Source of the DNA: Nematostella vectensis
Lineage: Eukaryota; Cnidaria; Anthozoa; Actiniaria; Edwardsiidae
DNA length: 64,000 bases
Reading direction: 5' to 3'
Assembly (NCBI RefSeq): GCF_932526225.1
Contig: NC_064048.1
Location: forward strand, 4,286,437 to 4,350,436
The position numbers and the translations under genes are program-made. Below, piece by piece: positions 1-12,948 of this stretch (its first letter is position 1; the number at the start of each line of letters is the position of its first letter). The notes below the pieces were generated by a model, which saw only the letters and a program-made list of their open reading frames with translations, ran no database searches and was not told the DNA's origin.

Positions 1-114
1 ATTTGGGTTGCACTTCGCTGGCTTCTATTTGCTGCTTTCTTATTGGATATTCGTGCGCGCGTCGGATCTATGAATTCATGAGCGCGCGCGCCGTTCTTGA
101 TACCGTCGCCGTCG

Positions 115-303
115 TTAGTTACCTGTAAAGCCCAGGAGATGAGGAGTGAGGATTTGTTTAACATAGTGCGAGCCCTTTAGTGTGACGTCGATACCACGAT
201 ACCAATTGTACAACTTGATTGGCACGGCAGGGGCGCGGGTTAGGAATTGGGTCGATCGAAAGAGTGGCGCTTGCACAATGCGTTCTTTATAAGTTTCTAT
301 CAC
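115..303 (-). CDS. possible exon or chance open frame, unidentified
   Basis: An open frame of about 60 codons on the minus strand ends just before a good donor-like sequence (CTTTACAG followed by GTAACT, near 117-125). I recognise no domain. The translation has no hydrophobic segment long enough for a membrane helix. It could be one exon of a gene leaving the left edge of the window, or chance. No acceptor or second exon was found to support it. Confidence 0.15.
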   Translation of the reverse strand: MIETYKERIVQAPLFRSTQFLTRAPAVPIKLYNWYRGIDVTLKGSHYVKQILTPHLLGFTGN

Positions 304-1336
304 GTAGTTTTATCAAGGTTTATCACCCAATATTTGCCCTTTATTTTCGCATCGTCTTACCCAAATGAATCAATATACTCAGCAAAGGGCCTAAATAGAC
401 GTGCTCGTTAACCAGAGGAATAAGGTTCACCAAAAACTAAAAGTGGCTCGGCTATAAGTTTTTAGTGAACCTAGTGAATGCTTAGTGAGCCAGAACATAT
501 TTGATAATTGATGAAATTAAAAAGGAATTAACATCCTTCCGGGCCAGCAACCAATCAGAAGGCGTACTATGATTACAAATTTGGCAAATCGGTATAGTTT
601 ACAATGTTCTAACACCTATTTCAAATAAGGTTGTACTCGGAAAATCTATGTGCCGTAACCCGCAGCGCTTCATGGGTATAAATTAAATAATAATATAAGT
701 GAAAATTAAAACAAAGACAGGTTTAGAAAGCTTTAGTATTCTTCTTAATATGTCCCTCTAAGTACGCGGCGTTCAGAGACCAGAATTCAGCCATTTATAC
801 GTTACCAATGTACCACTGCGGGCTACGATTTTTTTTAACGATACACTGTTGGCGAGTGGACCCTTTGTATATTAATCATTTTAAAAAGAAAAGGTCACTT
901 GGCCGATTCCTCCCACTTTTACGTTTAGTTTTTCAATTGACCTTCTAAGAAATACTTTTTAAAAGATACTGTGATTGGATGGAAACAAAATTATGGAAAA
1001 AGAGGAAATGAATATTAAAAACAAAAGAAAAATAGATCTGATAAAACCTCGAGCATGTGTGAAATAAATAGTTATAACGCAAAAAAAAGCAAGCAACAAC
1101 AACTAGCTGCGAAAAAAGTATCTAGCAAAAGTCTCATCCCATTGCTTGGATTTGATTCAACTTTTGTCACTTCTTTCACTATCACTTTATCCTTGTCGTC
1201 GAGGACATTTCCGTCCTACTTATTTCTACAAAGTGCTGCCAAAAACTTCAACCTCTGTCAACAAACCACTTTTATCCCTTTTCGTATAAAGTGCACCTCT
1301 TAAATTCTTATCTCTGACACTTTATCAAACCGAAGA
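304..1336. other. intergenic, nothing recognised
   Basis: This is AT-rich sequence with several short A/T homopolymer runs and no exon-like frame that I can defend. An open stretch on the plus strand at 1055-1303 is low-complexity and matches nothing I know. The part nearest 1336 is downstream of the GPCR gene and probably holds its 3' untranslated region. Confidence 0.5.
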
Positions 1337-2386
1337 TTATTGCCTATTATTTTGATAGTGAAAATCTGAAGAGAAAGTTGTATTGGCACCTTGCCCAACG
1401 GTAACACGAGAATTTGTCTGTATAATCCTTTCCACTTTTGTACCACGAAGATACCGAAATCTGAAAATTTTCTTATACTCTTGGGAAAACATGGTATTCA
1501 TAGCACCGTATATGAAAGGGTTTATACAAGACGAAAACGTTCCAAGTAGCGTATAAACCACGTAAACCTCCCGATGTGGAATCGAAGAATTCCGAGCGAA
1601 GTCGACAATATCGATAACGAATATCGGCGTCCAACAACACAGAAAGCCCACTACTGTAAAGAAAAGGGTTCGCGTTGCTTTTATATCTTCGATGTTTGGT
1701 CCAGTAATGGGGTTGTTTTGACGCATGGCGTTCACTCGGTTTTGATGGAGGCGAATTGTGTGGAAGATCATGATGTAGCACACGTTGATAATGATTGTTG
1801 GCACTAATACGCCGTATAAAACCCAAGACGTACTTGGTGTAAGTCTGGTTTCTTGATGGCAAAAGTACTTCCCTGGTTGGAAAACGTACCTGCGGCCGCT
1901 AGCGAGATACTGTGTTGGTCCAATGAAGGACAACATGGCTGTACCAATGATAATATTCTTGGTACGTTTTGGGGTAAAAACAGCGCGGTAATGCTTGTTG
2001 CGGACAACTTTGAAATAACGATTTATAGCTGTAGTAGCCATCAGGAATAATGACAAACACACGAAGCCTGAGACGCAAAAGCCCTGGAACTGACAGATAA
2101 AGTGAGAGAACTGCCATTTCCCAAGCACAAGAACTGTAAGAAAGATCCACCCAGTAAGAACCAGTACCAAGAAGTCTGACGCGGCCAAGGCACCGATGAA
2201 TATGTACGCGAGTTTGGTGGAGTTCTTGTTTTTAAAAACGACCCATAAGACGAGGGAGTTCCCAAGAGTACCGACGACCACCAATGCAAAGTGGAGAAAC
2301 GTCTCTATAACGATACGCAGTACACTTCTGGACGCGAGCTGATGTTGTAAGATGCTGAAACTGTGTTCCGTTGATGACTGATTCAT
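1337..2386 (-). CDS. rhodopsin-class (class A) GPCR, melatonin-receptor-like, intronless
   Basis: This 349-residue single-exon frame has all the marks of a class A seven-transmembrane receptor at the cell surface. Helix 1 carries GNSLVLW (residues 42-48), helix 2 LAASD (67-71), helix 3 a conserved Cys98 and NRY at 122-124, loop 2 the partner Cys176, helix 6 CWTP (251-254) and helix 7 NPFIY (289-293). An N-glycosylation site (NQSS) lies at the extreme N-terminus. The tail is short and Ser/Thr-containing. NRY in place of DRY is typical of the melatonin-receptor-like group, which is expanded in cnidarians; the ligand cannot be read from sequence. The start was chosen as the first ATG before helix 1, giving a normal family length. 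Lack of introns fits a retroposed or lineage-expanded receptor. No neighbour suggests a partner. Confidence 0.93.
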   Translation of the reverse strand: MNQSSTEHSFSILQHQLASRSVLRIVIETFLHFALVVVGTLGNSLVLWVVFKNKNSTKLAYIFIGALAASDFLVLVLTGWIFLTVLVLGKWQFSHFICQFQGFCVSGFVCLSLFLMATTAINRYFKVVRNKHYRAVFTPKRTKNIIIGTAMLSFIGPTQYLASGRRYVFQPGKYFCHQETRLTPSTSWVLYGVLVPTIIINVCYIMIFHTIRLHQNRVNAMRQNNPITGPNIEDIKATRTLFFTVVGFLCCWTPIFVIDIVDFARNSSIPHREVYVVYTLLGTFSSCINPFIYGAMNTMFSQEYKKIFRFRYLRGTKVERIIQTNSRVTVGQGANTTFSSDFHYQNNRQ

Positions 2387-3889
2387 TCTGAGTTATCTGT
2401 TGAAATGAGGACAGATATATGCGGCAGTACTCAAATAGTTCTCTATGATTGTTTGTCTTGAGAAACTGGCAACACACCTTCAAGAAAAGGATCGCCTTGA
2501 GCTTTCATATGCTTTCGGTAGACGGATAAGAACGATTAAATCTCCCCTAATGGACTCTTGTATTCTGCGCCCGTCAAGTTTTTGATTGCCGTTGATGACG
2601 ATTTCCTAATTCCTAAAGCACAAACCTTATCCTTGTTCAATTCATCGATATCGCTTTCAGTGAAGAGCATCATAAATGAACGCCTTTTTCACCGTTGATG
2701 GAGGAAGTGTTATGAAGACTTTTTGATCGCCACTGGGGCTCCTTATACTCTCGGCGAATAAAGTCTGGTTGTTATTGGAACAACCTTTTGTATTCGGCGA
2801 AAGAAGATTCGTGAGACATCTAATGCTTTGACTGGTAAAGACCTAATCCTTTGACGACCAAAGAGTTATGATTTTATTAGTGGCTTGCAGGTATCTAAGA
2901 AGCTCATCAAACTGATTGAAATGTTTCATTAAGGACGACATCCGGGAATAGAAATGTAAACACATTTTTCGCGTCCGAAATGAGCCTTTTTTATCAACAT
3001 TGAAACCATTGACACTTGTTTAGATTGGAGTTACTTTTAATTAAAGTTTCGCAGTCACATTTTTTATTCACCGCCACAGACAACACCCAAATAAATCCAT
3101 AATTTATAGAGGAGGATTTATTCTGATAGATCCGTTGCTACAAAAAAAAATCAGCCTTCAGTAGCAGTAATACTTACAGATATGCAATAATTGCATTGAA
3201 TTGCAGTCAAAGAAGAAAATTAAGGGTACATCTTGACTTTTAGATCCAATGCAAATATTCAACATTACAATCACATTAGATAACATTCTCAAAACACTTC
3301 CTTTTGATTGAAAAAACTCTAAACACGTTTCACATGGCAACGCTAACAACAGCAAACAAGTTATTAAAAATATTATTAAAGGGGTTATCAGCTTCTGCCG
3401 GCAATCCGTTAGGTGCCAGAAAAAACAAAGTTCATTTATTTGAAAAGTCTTTTGTATTGAAAATTCGACAAATATAACTTCAGGAAAGAAAATGACAGAA
3501 AAAAGAAAACGCTCAATTCAGTAAACATCGATTACTCATTTTCTGGAAAACGTTCACTAAATCTAGCGTTGTATATTTTTTATGTATCTACTAAATATCT
3601 TCTATCTTTTAAAAAAGAAAACAGAAGTACCACCTAAAAAATACACATGACGAATTTATAAACTGTTTCCGTAAAATATTTGCAAGATTTGGTGATTATA
3701 AGTCTATTTTTTCAGCTATTGCAAAGTTCAGTGGTTGGCTTGTAGAGTCGCAATTTGTTATATCGTTGTAATTTGTATTACCTGACGCAATTTTCAATTA
3801 ACTTGTCGCAATTTTATTTCAAGATTAGAGAGCCAATAAAAAATGAAAGCTTAGAAGCGCGACTAATATAACTGACATATTTCTATTAC
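2387..3889. other. upstream region of the GPCR gene, no gene seen
   Basis: AT-rich sequence with no supported exon. It should contain the promoter and 5' untranslated region of the minus-strand GPCR, but I see no clear core-promoter motif. From about 3880 the DNA changes into the 19-bp tandem repeat. Confidence 0.5.
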
Positions 3890-4770
3890 CTCACTTTGTA
3901 ATACCTGACGCACTTTGTTATACCTGATGCATTTTATAATACCTGAATCACTTTGTAATACCTGACGCACTTTGTAATACCTGACGCACTTTGTAATACC
4001 TGACGCACTTTGTAATACTTGACGCACTTTGTAATATTTGACGCACTTTGTAATACCTGACGCACTTTGTAATATTTAACGCACTTTGTTATACCTGACG
4101 CACCTTGAAATACCTGGCACACCTTTTTATACCTGACGCACTTTGTAATACCTGACACACTTTGTAATACCTGACACACTTTGTAATACCTGACGCACTT
4201 TGTAATACTTGACGCACTTTGTAATACCTGACACACTTTGTAATACCTTACACACTTTGTAACACCTGACGCACTTTGTAATACCTGGCACACTTTTTTA
4301 TACCAGACGCACTTTATAATATCTGAAACAGTTTGTAGTACCCAACACATTTTGTAATACCTGACACACTTTGTAATACCTTACACACTTTTTAATATCT
4401 GACGCACTTTGTAATACCTGACGCACTTTGTAATACCTGAAACACTTTGTAATACCTGACGCATTTTGTAATACCTGGCGCACTTTGTAATATTTGACGC
4501 ACTTTGTAATACCTGACGCACTTTGTAATACTTGACGCACTTTGTAATACCTGACACACTTTGTAATACCTTACACACTTTGTAACACCTGACGCACTTT
4601 GTAATACCTGGCACACTTTTTTATACCAGACGCACTTTATAATATCTGAAACAGTTTGTAGTACCCAACACATTTTGTAATACCTGAAACACTTTGTAAT
4701 ACCTTACACACTTTTTAATATCTGACGCACTTTGTAATACCTGACACACTTTTTAATACCTGAAGAAATT
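3890..4770. repeat. 19-bp satellite array
   Basis: About 46 imperfect copies of a 19-bp unit, plus-strand consensus CTTTGTAATACCTGACGCA. Units differ at a few positions (GACGCA, GACACA, GGCACA, TTACAC). A block near 4220-4380 recurs near 4545-4690 in the same variant order, offset by 323 bp, exactly 17 units. The minus strand stays open over long stretches only because the unit lacks stops in that direction. The array grades into the 17-bp satellite at 4745-4800. Confidence 0.97.
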
Positions 4771-7700
4771 TTATACCTGCCAACTTTTTATACCTGCCAA
4801 CTTTTTATACCTGTCAACTTTTTTTTACTACATGTCAACTTTTTATACCTGTCAACCTTTTATACCTGTCAACTTTTTATACCTGTCAACTTTTTATACC
4901 TGTCAACTTTTTTTACTACATGTCAACTTTTTATACTACCTGTCAACTTTTTATACCTGTCAACTTTTTATACCTGTCAACTTTTTATACCTGTCAACCT
5001 TTTATACCTGTCAACTTTTTATACCTGTCAACCTTTTATACCTGTCAACCTTTTATACCTGTCAACTTTTTATACCTGTCAACTTTTTATACCTGTCAAC
5101 TTTTTATACCTGTCAACTTTTTATACCTGTCAACTTTTTATACCTGTCAACCTTTTATACCTGTCAACCTTTTATACCTGTCAACCTTTTATACCTGTCA
5201 ACCTTTTATACCTGTCAACCTTTTATACCTGTCAACCTTTTATACCTGTCAACCTTTTATACCTGTCAACTTTTTATACCTGTCAACTTTTTATACCTGT
5301 CAACTTTTTATACCTGTCAACTTTTTATACCTGTCAACCTTTTATACCTGTCAACCTTTTATACCTGTCAACCTTTTATACCTGTCAACCTTTTATACCT
5401 GTCAACTTTTTATACCTGTCAACTTTTTATACCTGTCAACTTTTTATACCTGTCAACTTTTTATACCTGTCAACCTTTTATACCTGTCAACCTTTTATAC
5501 CTGTCAACCTTTTATACCTGTCAACCTTTTATACCTGTCAACCTTTTATACCTGTCAACTTTTTATACCTGTCAACCTTTTATACCTGTCAACTTTTTAT
5601 ACCTGTCAACTTTTTATACCTGTCAACTTTTATACCTGTCAACTTTTTATACCTGTCAACTTTTTATACCTGTCAACCTTTTATACCTGTCAACCTTTTA
5701 TACCTGTCAACCTTTTATACCTGTCAACCTTTTATACCTGTCAACTTTTTATACCTGTCAACTTTTTATACCTGTCAACTTTTTATACCTGTCAACTTTT
5801 TATACCTGTCAACTTTTTATACCTGTCAACCTTTTATACCTGTCAACCTTTTATACCTGTCAACCTTTTATACCTGTCAACCTTTTATACCTGTCAACCT
5901 TTTATACCTGTCAACTTTTTATACCTGTCAACTTTTTATACTACCTGTCAACTTTTTATACCTGTCAACTTTTTATACCTGTCAACTTTTTATACCTGTC
6001 AACTTTTTATACCTGTCAACTTTTTATACCTGTCAACCTTTTATACCTGTCAACTTTTTATACCTGTCAACCTTTTATACCTGTCAACCTTTTATACCTG
6101 TCAACCTTTTATACCTGTCAACCTTTTATACCTGTCAACCTTTTATACCTGTCAACCTTTTTATACCTGTCAACTTTTTATACCTGTCAACTTTTTATAC
6201 CTGTCAACTTTTTATACCTGTCAACTTTTTATACCTGTCAACCTTTTATACCTGTCAACCTTTTATACCTGTCAACCTTTTATACCTGTCAACTTTTTAT
6301 ACCTGTCAACCTTTTATACCTGTCAACTTTTTATACCTGTCAACTTTTTATACCTGTCAACCTTTTTATACCTGTCAACTTTTTATACCTGTCAACCTTT
6401 TATACCTGTCAACTTTTTATACCTGTCAACTTTTTATACCTGTCAACTTTTTATACCTGTCAACTTTTTATACCTGTCAACCTTTTATACCTGTCAACTT
6501 TTTATACCTGTCAACTTTTTATACCTGTCAACTTTTTATACCTGTCAACTTTTTATACCTGTCAACTTTTTATACCTGTCAACTTTTATACCTGTCAACT
6601 TTTTATACCTGTCAACCTTTTTATACCTGTCAACCTTTTTATACCTGTCAACCTTTTATACCTGTCAACCTTTTATACCTGTCAACTTTTTATACCTGTC
6701 AACCTTTTTATACCTGTCAACTTTTTATACCTGTCAACCTTTTATACCTGTCAACCTTTTTATACCTGTCAACCTTTTATACCTGTCAACCTTTTATACC
6801 TGTCAACTTTTATACCTGTCAACTTTTATACCTGTCAACTTTTTATACCTGTCAACTTTTTATACCTGTCAACCTTTTTATACCTGTCAACCTTTTATAC
6901 CTGTCAACTTTTTATACCTGTCAACTTTTTATACCTGTCAACTTTTTATACCTGTCAACTTTTTATACCTGTCAACTTTTTATACCTGTCAACTTTTTAT
7001 ACCTGTCAACTTTTTATACCTGTCAACCTTTTTATACCTGTCAACCTTTTTATACCTGTCAACTTTTTATACCTGTCAACTTTTATACCTGTCAACTTTT
7101 TATACCTGTCAACTTTTTATACCTGTCAACCTTTTTATACCTGTCAACTTTTTATACCTGTCAACTTTTTATACCTGTCAACCTTTTTATACCTGTCAAC
7201 TTTTATACCTGTCAACTTTTTATACCTGTCAACTTTTTATACCTGTCAACTTTTTATACCTGTCAACTTTTTATACCTGTCAACTTTTTATACCTGTCAA
7301 CTTTTTATACCTGTCAACTTTTTATACCTGTCAACTTTTTATACCTGTCAACTTTTTATACCTGTCAACTTTTTATACCTGTCAACTTTTTATACCTGTC
7401 AACTTTTTATACCTGTCAACTTTTTATACCTGTCAACTTTTTATACCTGTCAACTTTTATACCTGTCAACTTTTTATACCTGTCAACTTTTTATACCTGT
7501 CAACTTTTTATACCTGTCAACTTTTTATACCTGTCAACTTTTTATACCTGTCAACTTTTTATACCTGTCAACTTTTTATACCTGTCAACTTTTTATACCT
7601 GTCAACTTTTTATACCTGTCAACTTTTTATACCTGTCAACTTTTTTACTACTGTCAACTTTTTATACCTGTCAACTTTTTATACCTGTCAACTTTTTATA

Positions 7701-10700
7701 CCTGTCAACTTTTTATACCTGTCAACTTTTTATACCTGTCAACTTTTTATACCTGTCAACTTTTTATACCTGTCAACTTTTTATACCTGTCAACTTTTAT
7801 ACCTGTCAACTTTTTATACCTGTCAACCTTTTTATACCTGTCAACTTTTATACCTGTCAACTTTTTATACCTGTCAACTTTTTATACCTGTCAACTTTTT
7901 ATACCTGTCAACTTTTTATACCTGTCAACTTTTTATACCTGTCAACTTTTTATACCTGTCAACTTTTTATACCTGTCAACTTTTTATACCTGTCAACTTT
8001 TTATACCTGTCAACTTTTTATACCTGTCAACTTTTTATACCTGTCAACTTTTTATACCTGTCAACTTTTTATACCTGTCAACTTTTTATACCTGTCAACT
8101 TTTTATACCTGTCAACTTTTTATACCTGTCAACTTTTTATACCTGTCAACTTTTTATACCTGTCAACTTTTTATACCTGTCAACTTTTTATACCTGTCAA
8201 CTTTTTATACCTGTCAACTTTTTATACCTGTCAACTTTTTATACCTGTCAACTTTTTATACCTGTCAACTTTTTATACCTGTCAACTTTTTATACCTGTC
8301 AACTTTTTATACCTGTCAACTTTTTATACCTGTCAACTTTTTATACCTGTCAACTTTTTATACCTGTCAACTTTTTATACCTGTCAACTTTTTATACCTG
8401 TCAACTTTTTATACCTGTCAACTTTTTATACCTGTCAACTTTTTATACCTGTCAACTTTTTATACCTGTCAACTTTTTATACCTGTCAACTTTTTATACC
8501 TGTCAACTTTTTATACCTGTCAACTTTTTATACCTGTCAACTTTTTATACCTGTCAACTTTTATACCTGTCAACTTTTTATACCTGTCAACTTTTTATAC
8601 CTGTCAACTTTTTTATACCTGTCAACTTTTTATACCTGTCAACTTTTTATACCTGTCAACTTTTTATACCTGTCAACTTTTTATACCTGTCAACCTTTTT
8701 ATACCTGTCAACTTTTTATACCTGTCAACTTTTTATACCTGTCAACTTTTTATACCTGTCAACCTTTTTATACCTGTCAACTTTTTATACCTGTCAACTT
8801 TTTTATACCTGTCAACCTTTTTATACCTGTCAACCTTTTTATACCTGTCAACTTTTTATACCTGTCAACTTTTTATACCTGTCAACTTTTTATACCTGTC
8901 AACTTTTTATACCTGTCAACTTTTTATACCTGTCAACCTTTTTATACCTGTCAACTTTTTATACCTGTCAACTTTTTATACCTGTCAACTTTTTATACCT
9001 GTCAACTTTTTATACCTGTCAACTTTTTATACCTGTCAACTTTTTATACCTGTCAACTTTTTATACCTGTCAACTTTTATACCTGTCAACTTTTATACCT
9101 GTCAACTTTTTATACCTGTCAACTTTTTATACCTGTCAACTTTTTATACCTGTCAACTTTTTATACCTGTCAACTTTTTATACCTGTCAACTTTTTATAC
9201 CTGTCAACTTTTTATACCTGTCAACTTTTATACCTGTCAACTTTTTATACCTGTCAACTTTTATACCTGTCAACTTTTTATACCTGTCAACTTTTATACC
9301 TGTCAACTTTTTATACCTGTCAACTTTTTATACCTGTCAACCTTTTATACCTGTCAACTTTTTATACCTGTCAACTTTTTATACCTGTCAACTTTTTATA
9401 CCTGTCAACTTTTTATACCTGTCAACTTTTTATACCTGTCAACTTTTTATACCTGTCAACTTTTTATACCTGTCAACTTTTTATACCTGTNNNNNNNNNN
9501 NNNNNNNNNNNNNNNNNNNNNNNNNNNNNNNNNNNNNNNNNNNNNNNNNNNNNNNNNNNNNNNNNNNNNNNNNNNNNNNNNNNNNNNNNNNNNNNNNNNN
9601 NNNNNNNNNNNNNNNNNNNNNNNNNNNNNNNNNNNNNNNNNNNNNNNNNNNNNNNNNNNNNNNNNNNNNNNNNNNNNNNNNNNNNNNNNNCCTGTCAACT
9701 TTTTATACCTGTCAACTTTTTATACCTGTCAACCTTTTATATCTGTCAACCTTTATACCTGTCAACCTTTTATACCTGTCAACCTTTTATACCTGTCAAC
9801 TTTTATACCTGTCAACTTTTTATACCTGTCAACTTTTTATACCTGTCAAATTTTTATACCTGTCAACCTTTTATACCTGTCAACTTTTTATACCTGTCAA
9901 CTTTTTATACCTGTCAACTTTTTATACCTGTCAACTTACCTTCTTTTATACCTGTCAACTTTTTATACCTGTCAACTTTTTATACCTGTCAACTTTTTAT
10001 ACCTGTCAACTTTTTATACCTGTCAACCTTTTATACCTGTCAACTTTTTATACCTGTCAACTTTTTATACCTGTCAACTTTTTATACCTGTCAACCTTTT
10101 ATACCTGTCAACTTTTTATACCTGTCAACTTTTTATACCTGTCAACTTTTTATACCTGTCAACTTTTTATACCTGTCAACCTTTTATACCTGTCAACTTT
10201 TTATACCTGTCAACTTTTTATACCTGTCAACCTTTTATACCTGTCAACTTTTTATACCTGTCAACTTTTTATACCTGTCAACTTTTTATACCTGTCAACT
10301 TTTTATACCTGTCAACTTTTTATACCTGTCAACTTTTTATACCTGTCAACTTTTTATACCTGTCAACTTTTTATACCTGTCAACTTTTATACCTGTCAAC
10401 TTTTTATACCTGTCAACTTTTTATACCTGTCAACTTTTTATACCTGTCAACTTTTTATACCTGTCAACCTTTTATACCTGTCAACTTTTTATACCTGTCA
10501 ACTTTTTATACCTGTCAACTTTTTATACCTGTCAACTTTTTATACCTGTCAACCTTTATACCTGTCAACTTTTTATACCTGTCAACTTTTTATACCTGTC
10601 AACCTTTTATACCTGTCAACTTTTTATACCTGTCAACTTTTTATACCTGTCAACTTTTTATACCTGTCAACTTTTTATACCTGTCAACCTTTTATACCTG

Positions 10701-11252
10701 TCAACTTTTTATACCTGTCAACTTTTTATACCTGTCAACCTTTTATACCTGTCAACTTTTTATACCTGTCAACTTTTTATACCTGTCAACTTTTTATACC
10801 TGTCAACTTTTATACCTGTCAACTTTTTATACCTGTCAACTTTTTATACCTGTCAACTTTTTATATCTGTCAACTTTTTATACCTGTCAACCTTTTATAC
10901 CTGTCAACTTTTTATACCTGTCAACTTTTTATACCTGTCAACCTTTTATACCTGTCAACCTTTTATACCTGTCAACTTTTTATACCTGTCAACTTTTTAT
11001 ACCTGTCAACTTTTTATACCTGTCAACTTTTTATACCTGTCAACTTTTTATACCTGTCAACTTTTTATACCTGTCAACTTTTTATACCTGTCAACTTTTT
11101 ATACCTGTCAACTTTTTATACCTGTCAACTTTTTATACAAACTGTCAACTTTTTATACCTGTCAACTTTTTATACCTGTCAACTTTTTATACCTGTCAAC
11201 TTTTTATACCTGTCAACCTTTTATACCTGTCAACTTTTTATACCTGTCAACT
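4771..11252. repeat. 17-bp satellite array, about 370 copies
   Basis: A nearly homogeneous array with plus-strand unit CTTTTTATACCTGTCAA and a common variant CCTTTTATACCTGTCAA. Occasional 16-bp and 18-bp units come from loss or gain of one T or C. The C variant is concentrated in the first 2 kb and again after the gap, while 7.1-9.3 kb is almost pure. The unit contains no stop in the plus direction and 17 is not divisible by 3, so all plus frames stay open for more than 6 kb. This is not a protein gene. On the minus strand every unit reads TTGACAGGTATAAAAAG, which includes a TATAAAA motif. Confidence 0.98.
9491..9690. other. assembly gap of 200 N
   Basis: Exactly 200 undetermined bases interrupt the 17-bp satellite. 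The same repeat flanks both sides, so the gap reflects an unresolved array and its true length is unknown. Confidence 1.
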
Positions 11253-12948
11253 TTTCTCCGAATACTTGGAACCACTCCCTTTACAGGCCGACGCCTCATC
11301 GTTCTATTCTTTCAAGGTGCGTGACATTTCATCATTATAATATGTAATTTCAACAAAGTCCACGGCTATTCATCAAAAGAGAATGGAGACCGGAATTCCA
11401 GGGCGTTGATAGTTTCCTGATATAATTCCCTTATTAGTGAATTAAGGGATTTTAATTAATGAATTAATGAATTAATGAAATTAATGAATTTTTATTCATC
11501 CATTCACTCTCTCTCTCTCTCTCTTCCTCTCTCTCTTTCTCTCTCTCTCTCGCCCACTTTCTGTCACTTTCTGTCTTATTCATTCATTCCTTTATTTATT
11601 GATTATCATTGTTCACTTTTTTTTTTTAATTCTGTTGGCTAATACAAGCCTTTTCTCCTACCGATCTGCATGTATAGTATATCTACAATAACTACTGCTG
11701 ATATTTACAATTCAGCAAAAAGGCACAGACACACAAAAAGTAGGAGCCTATCAAGTGCTTCTCTCAAGGATAGAATTCATAATTACTCTTTTTAGTGCGC
11801 AGTAATGTTACAAAGACTTCAATAAACCTCTGCGCATATATCCATCCTTGGTTTGGTTATTCTATTCTTCGCGATTTTGTGGTGTCAGAAGTGGGACCAT
11901 ACGCCCCTTTTTTATCTCCGTCTTGTCTGTTTCGTTTATTCCCTTTTCTTTTAGGTTGTCTGTCCCGCAAGAGCATGAATCGAAATCGCAGATATAATTA
12001 TTATTATGACACCACTCGTCATAGTAATCATTTGTATTTCCTTTAGAGAACCCGTACACGTTCGCGGTGCACTTCGCTTCACCGGTGGGCATGGTAACAC
12101 CGGGATAAGGCAAGTGCGTCTGGCGAAGTAGCACATTTTGTATACATATCACGATTATGCTGACATTGGCTATCGCTCCAAGCTGACCCAGGCTTGGCCG
12201 TGCAGACGATCTCACCACTAGTTGCAGCAGAGGAGGTCTGGACTTGATTGAGTGTCGGGGATGGCGCGGTAGCAGAGCTATGACATCAGTTATCGCCATC
12301 TCCGCAGAAGGTGCCGCCGCGTTAAGGCGGGGGTTAACCTAAACTTTAGTCATTGAGGATATGTTGCACTTGTGGGCTTATAACTTTTTAATTATTTATT
12401 CAAAGTATAGCAAACTATACATTTTTGGAAAGCTTAGATAACAAGGATAACAAATAATATGTTAATAATATTCTGTGGATTATTGTAATTTGAAACCGTG
12501 CATTTTTATTGGTCACATATGCTGTAAACCACCTAACCAGCTTAAAAAAATGTTTTGATCATAATGATAGGAGATATATAAAAAACCTTTATGTTTTCTA
12601 ATACACTACAGAGTAAAGACTGTTTAAGCGAAGGATTTTTTGATATTCTAAAAATTTGGTTAAATTTTCTCATTTTTATCTTAAAGGCCAAATTAACATT
12701 GAAAAAAAATGTTAAAATCGTTCCTTTTGCTTCAATAAAAAAATATATCGCTTAAAACACAGATCACATCAACTAAGAGATTCCCTGAAAATTTGAAGCA
12801 GATACATTGAATTGTTCAGGAGATAATATTTTTTGAATGCCGTAACTCGGATTACAAGAAAAAAGCCTTTAAAGTTGAATGACAAGTTTATGTTTAGTAA
12901 TCAAGTAGAAATTTGGTAAAATACCAGCTTCTAATGTCTACAATCAAT
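11253..12948. other. AT-rich intergenic region with CT microsatellite
   Basis: After the satellite the DNA is AT-rich. A CT microsatellite lies at about 11504-11551 with a few interruptions. A GC-richer island at about 12060-12310 resembles 13868-13925 (see that entry). An open frame at 11862-12299 minus crosses this island but matches no known protein. I see no supported gene. Confidence 0.5.
12214..12290 (-). repeat. diverged copy of the repeat also at 13868-13925
   Basis: Read on the minus strand, this segment aligns with the minus strand of 13868-13925; by eye roughly three bases in four match over 50 bp. In one frame both copies, and a further stretch near 13965-14000, encode the short phrase NQ(V/I)QTSS/T. 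The two places look like decayed copies of one coding repeat or transposon, not independent sequence. Confidence 0.45.

Noticed and set aside
9200-9480. TTGACA and TATAAA words resembling a bacterial promoter in each minus-strand satellite unit
   Set aside because: The window is clearly eukaryotic, and the spacing inside one unit is too short for a bacterial promoter. Only the TATA-like word was kept as an observation.
4832-11347. Open frames of more than 2,100 codons on the plus strand
   Set aside because: They consist only of the 17-bp satellite read in cycling frames (period of 17 residues), pass through 200 N, and end soon after the array. They are a by-product of a stop-free unit.
11795-12299. 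Overlapping open frames on both strands near 12 kb
   Set aside because: No domain or splice support; part of the region is a decayed repeat also found at 13.9 kb.
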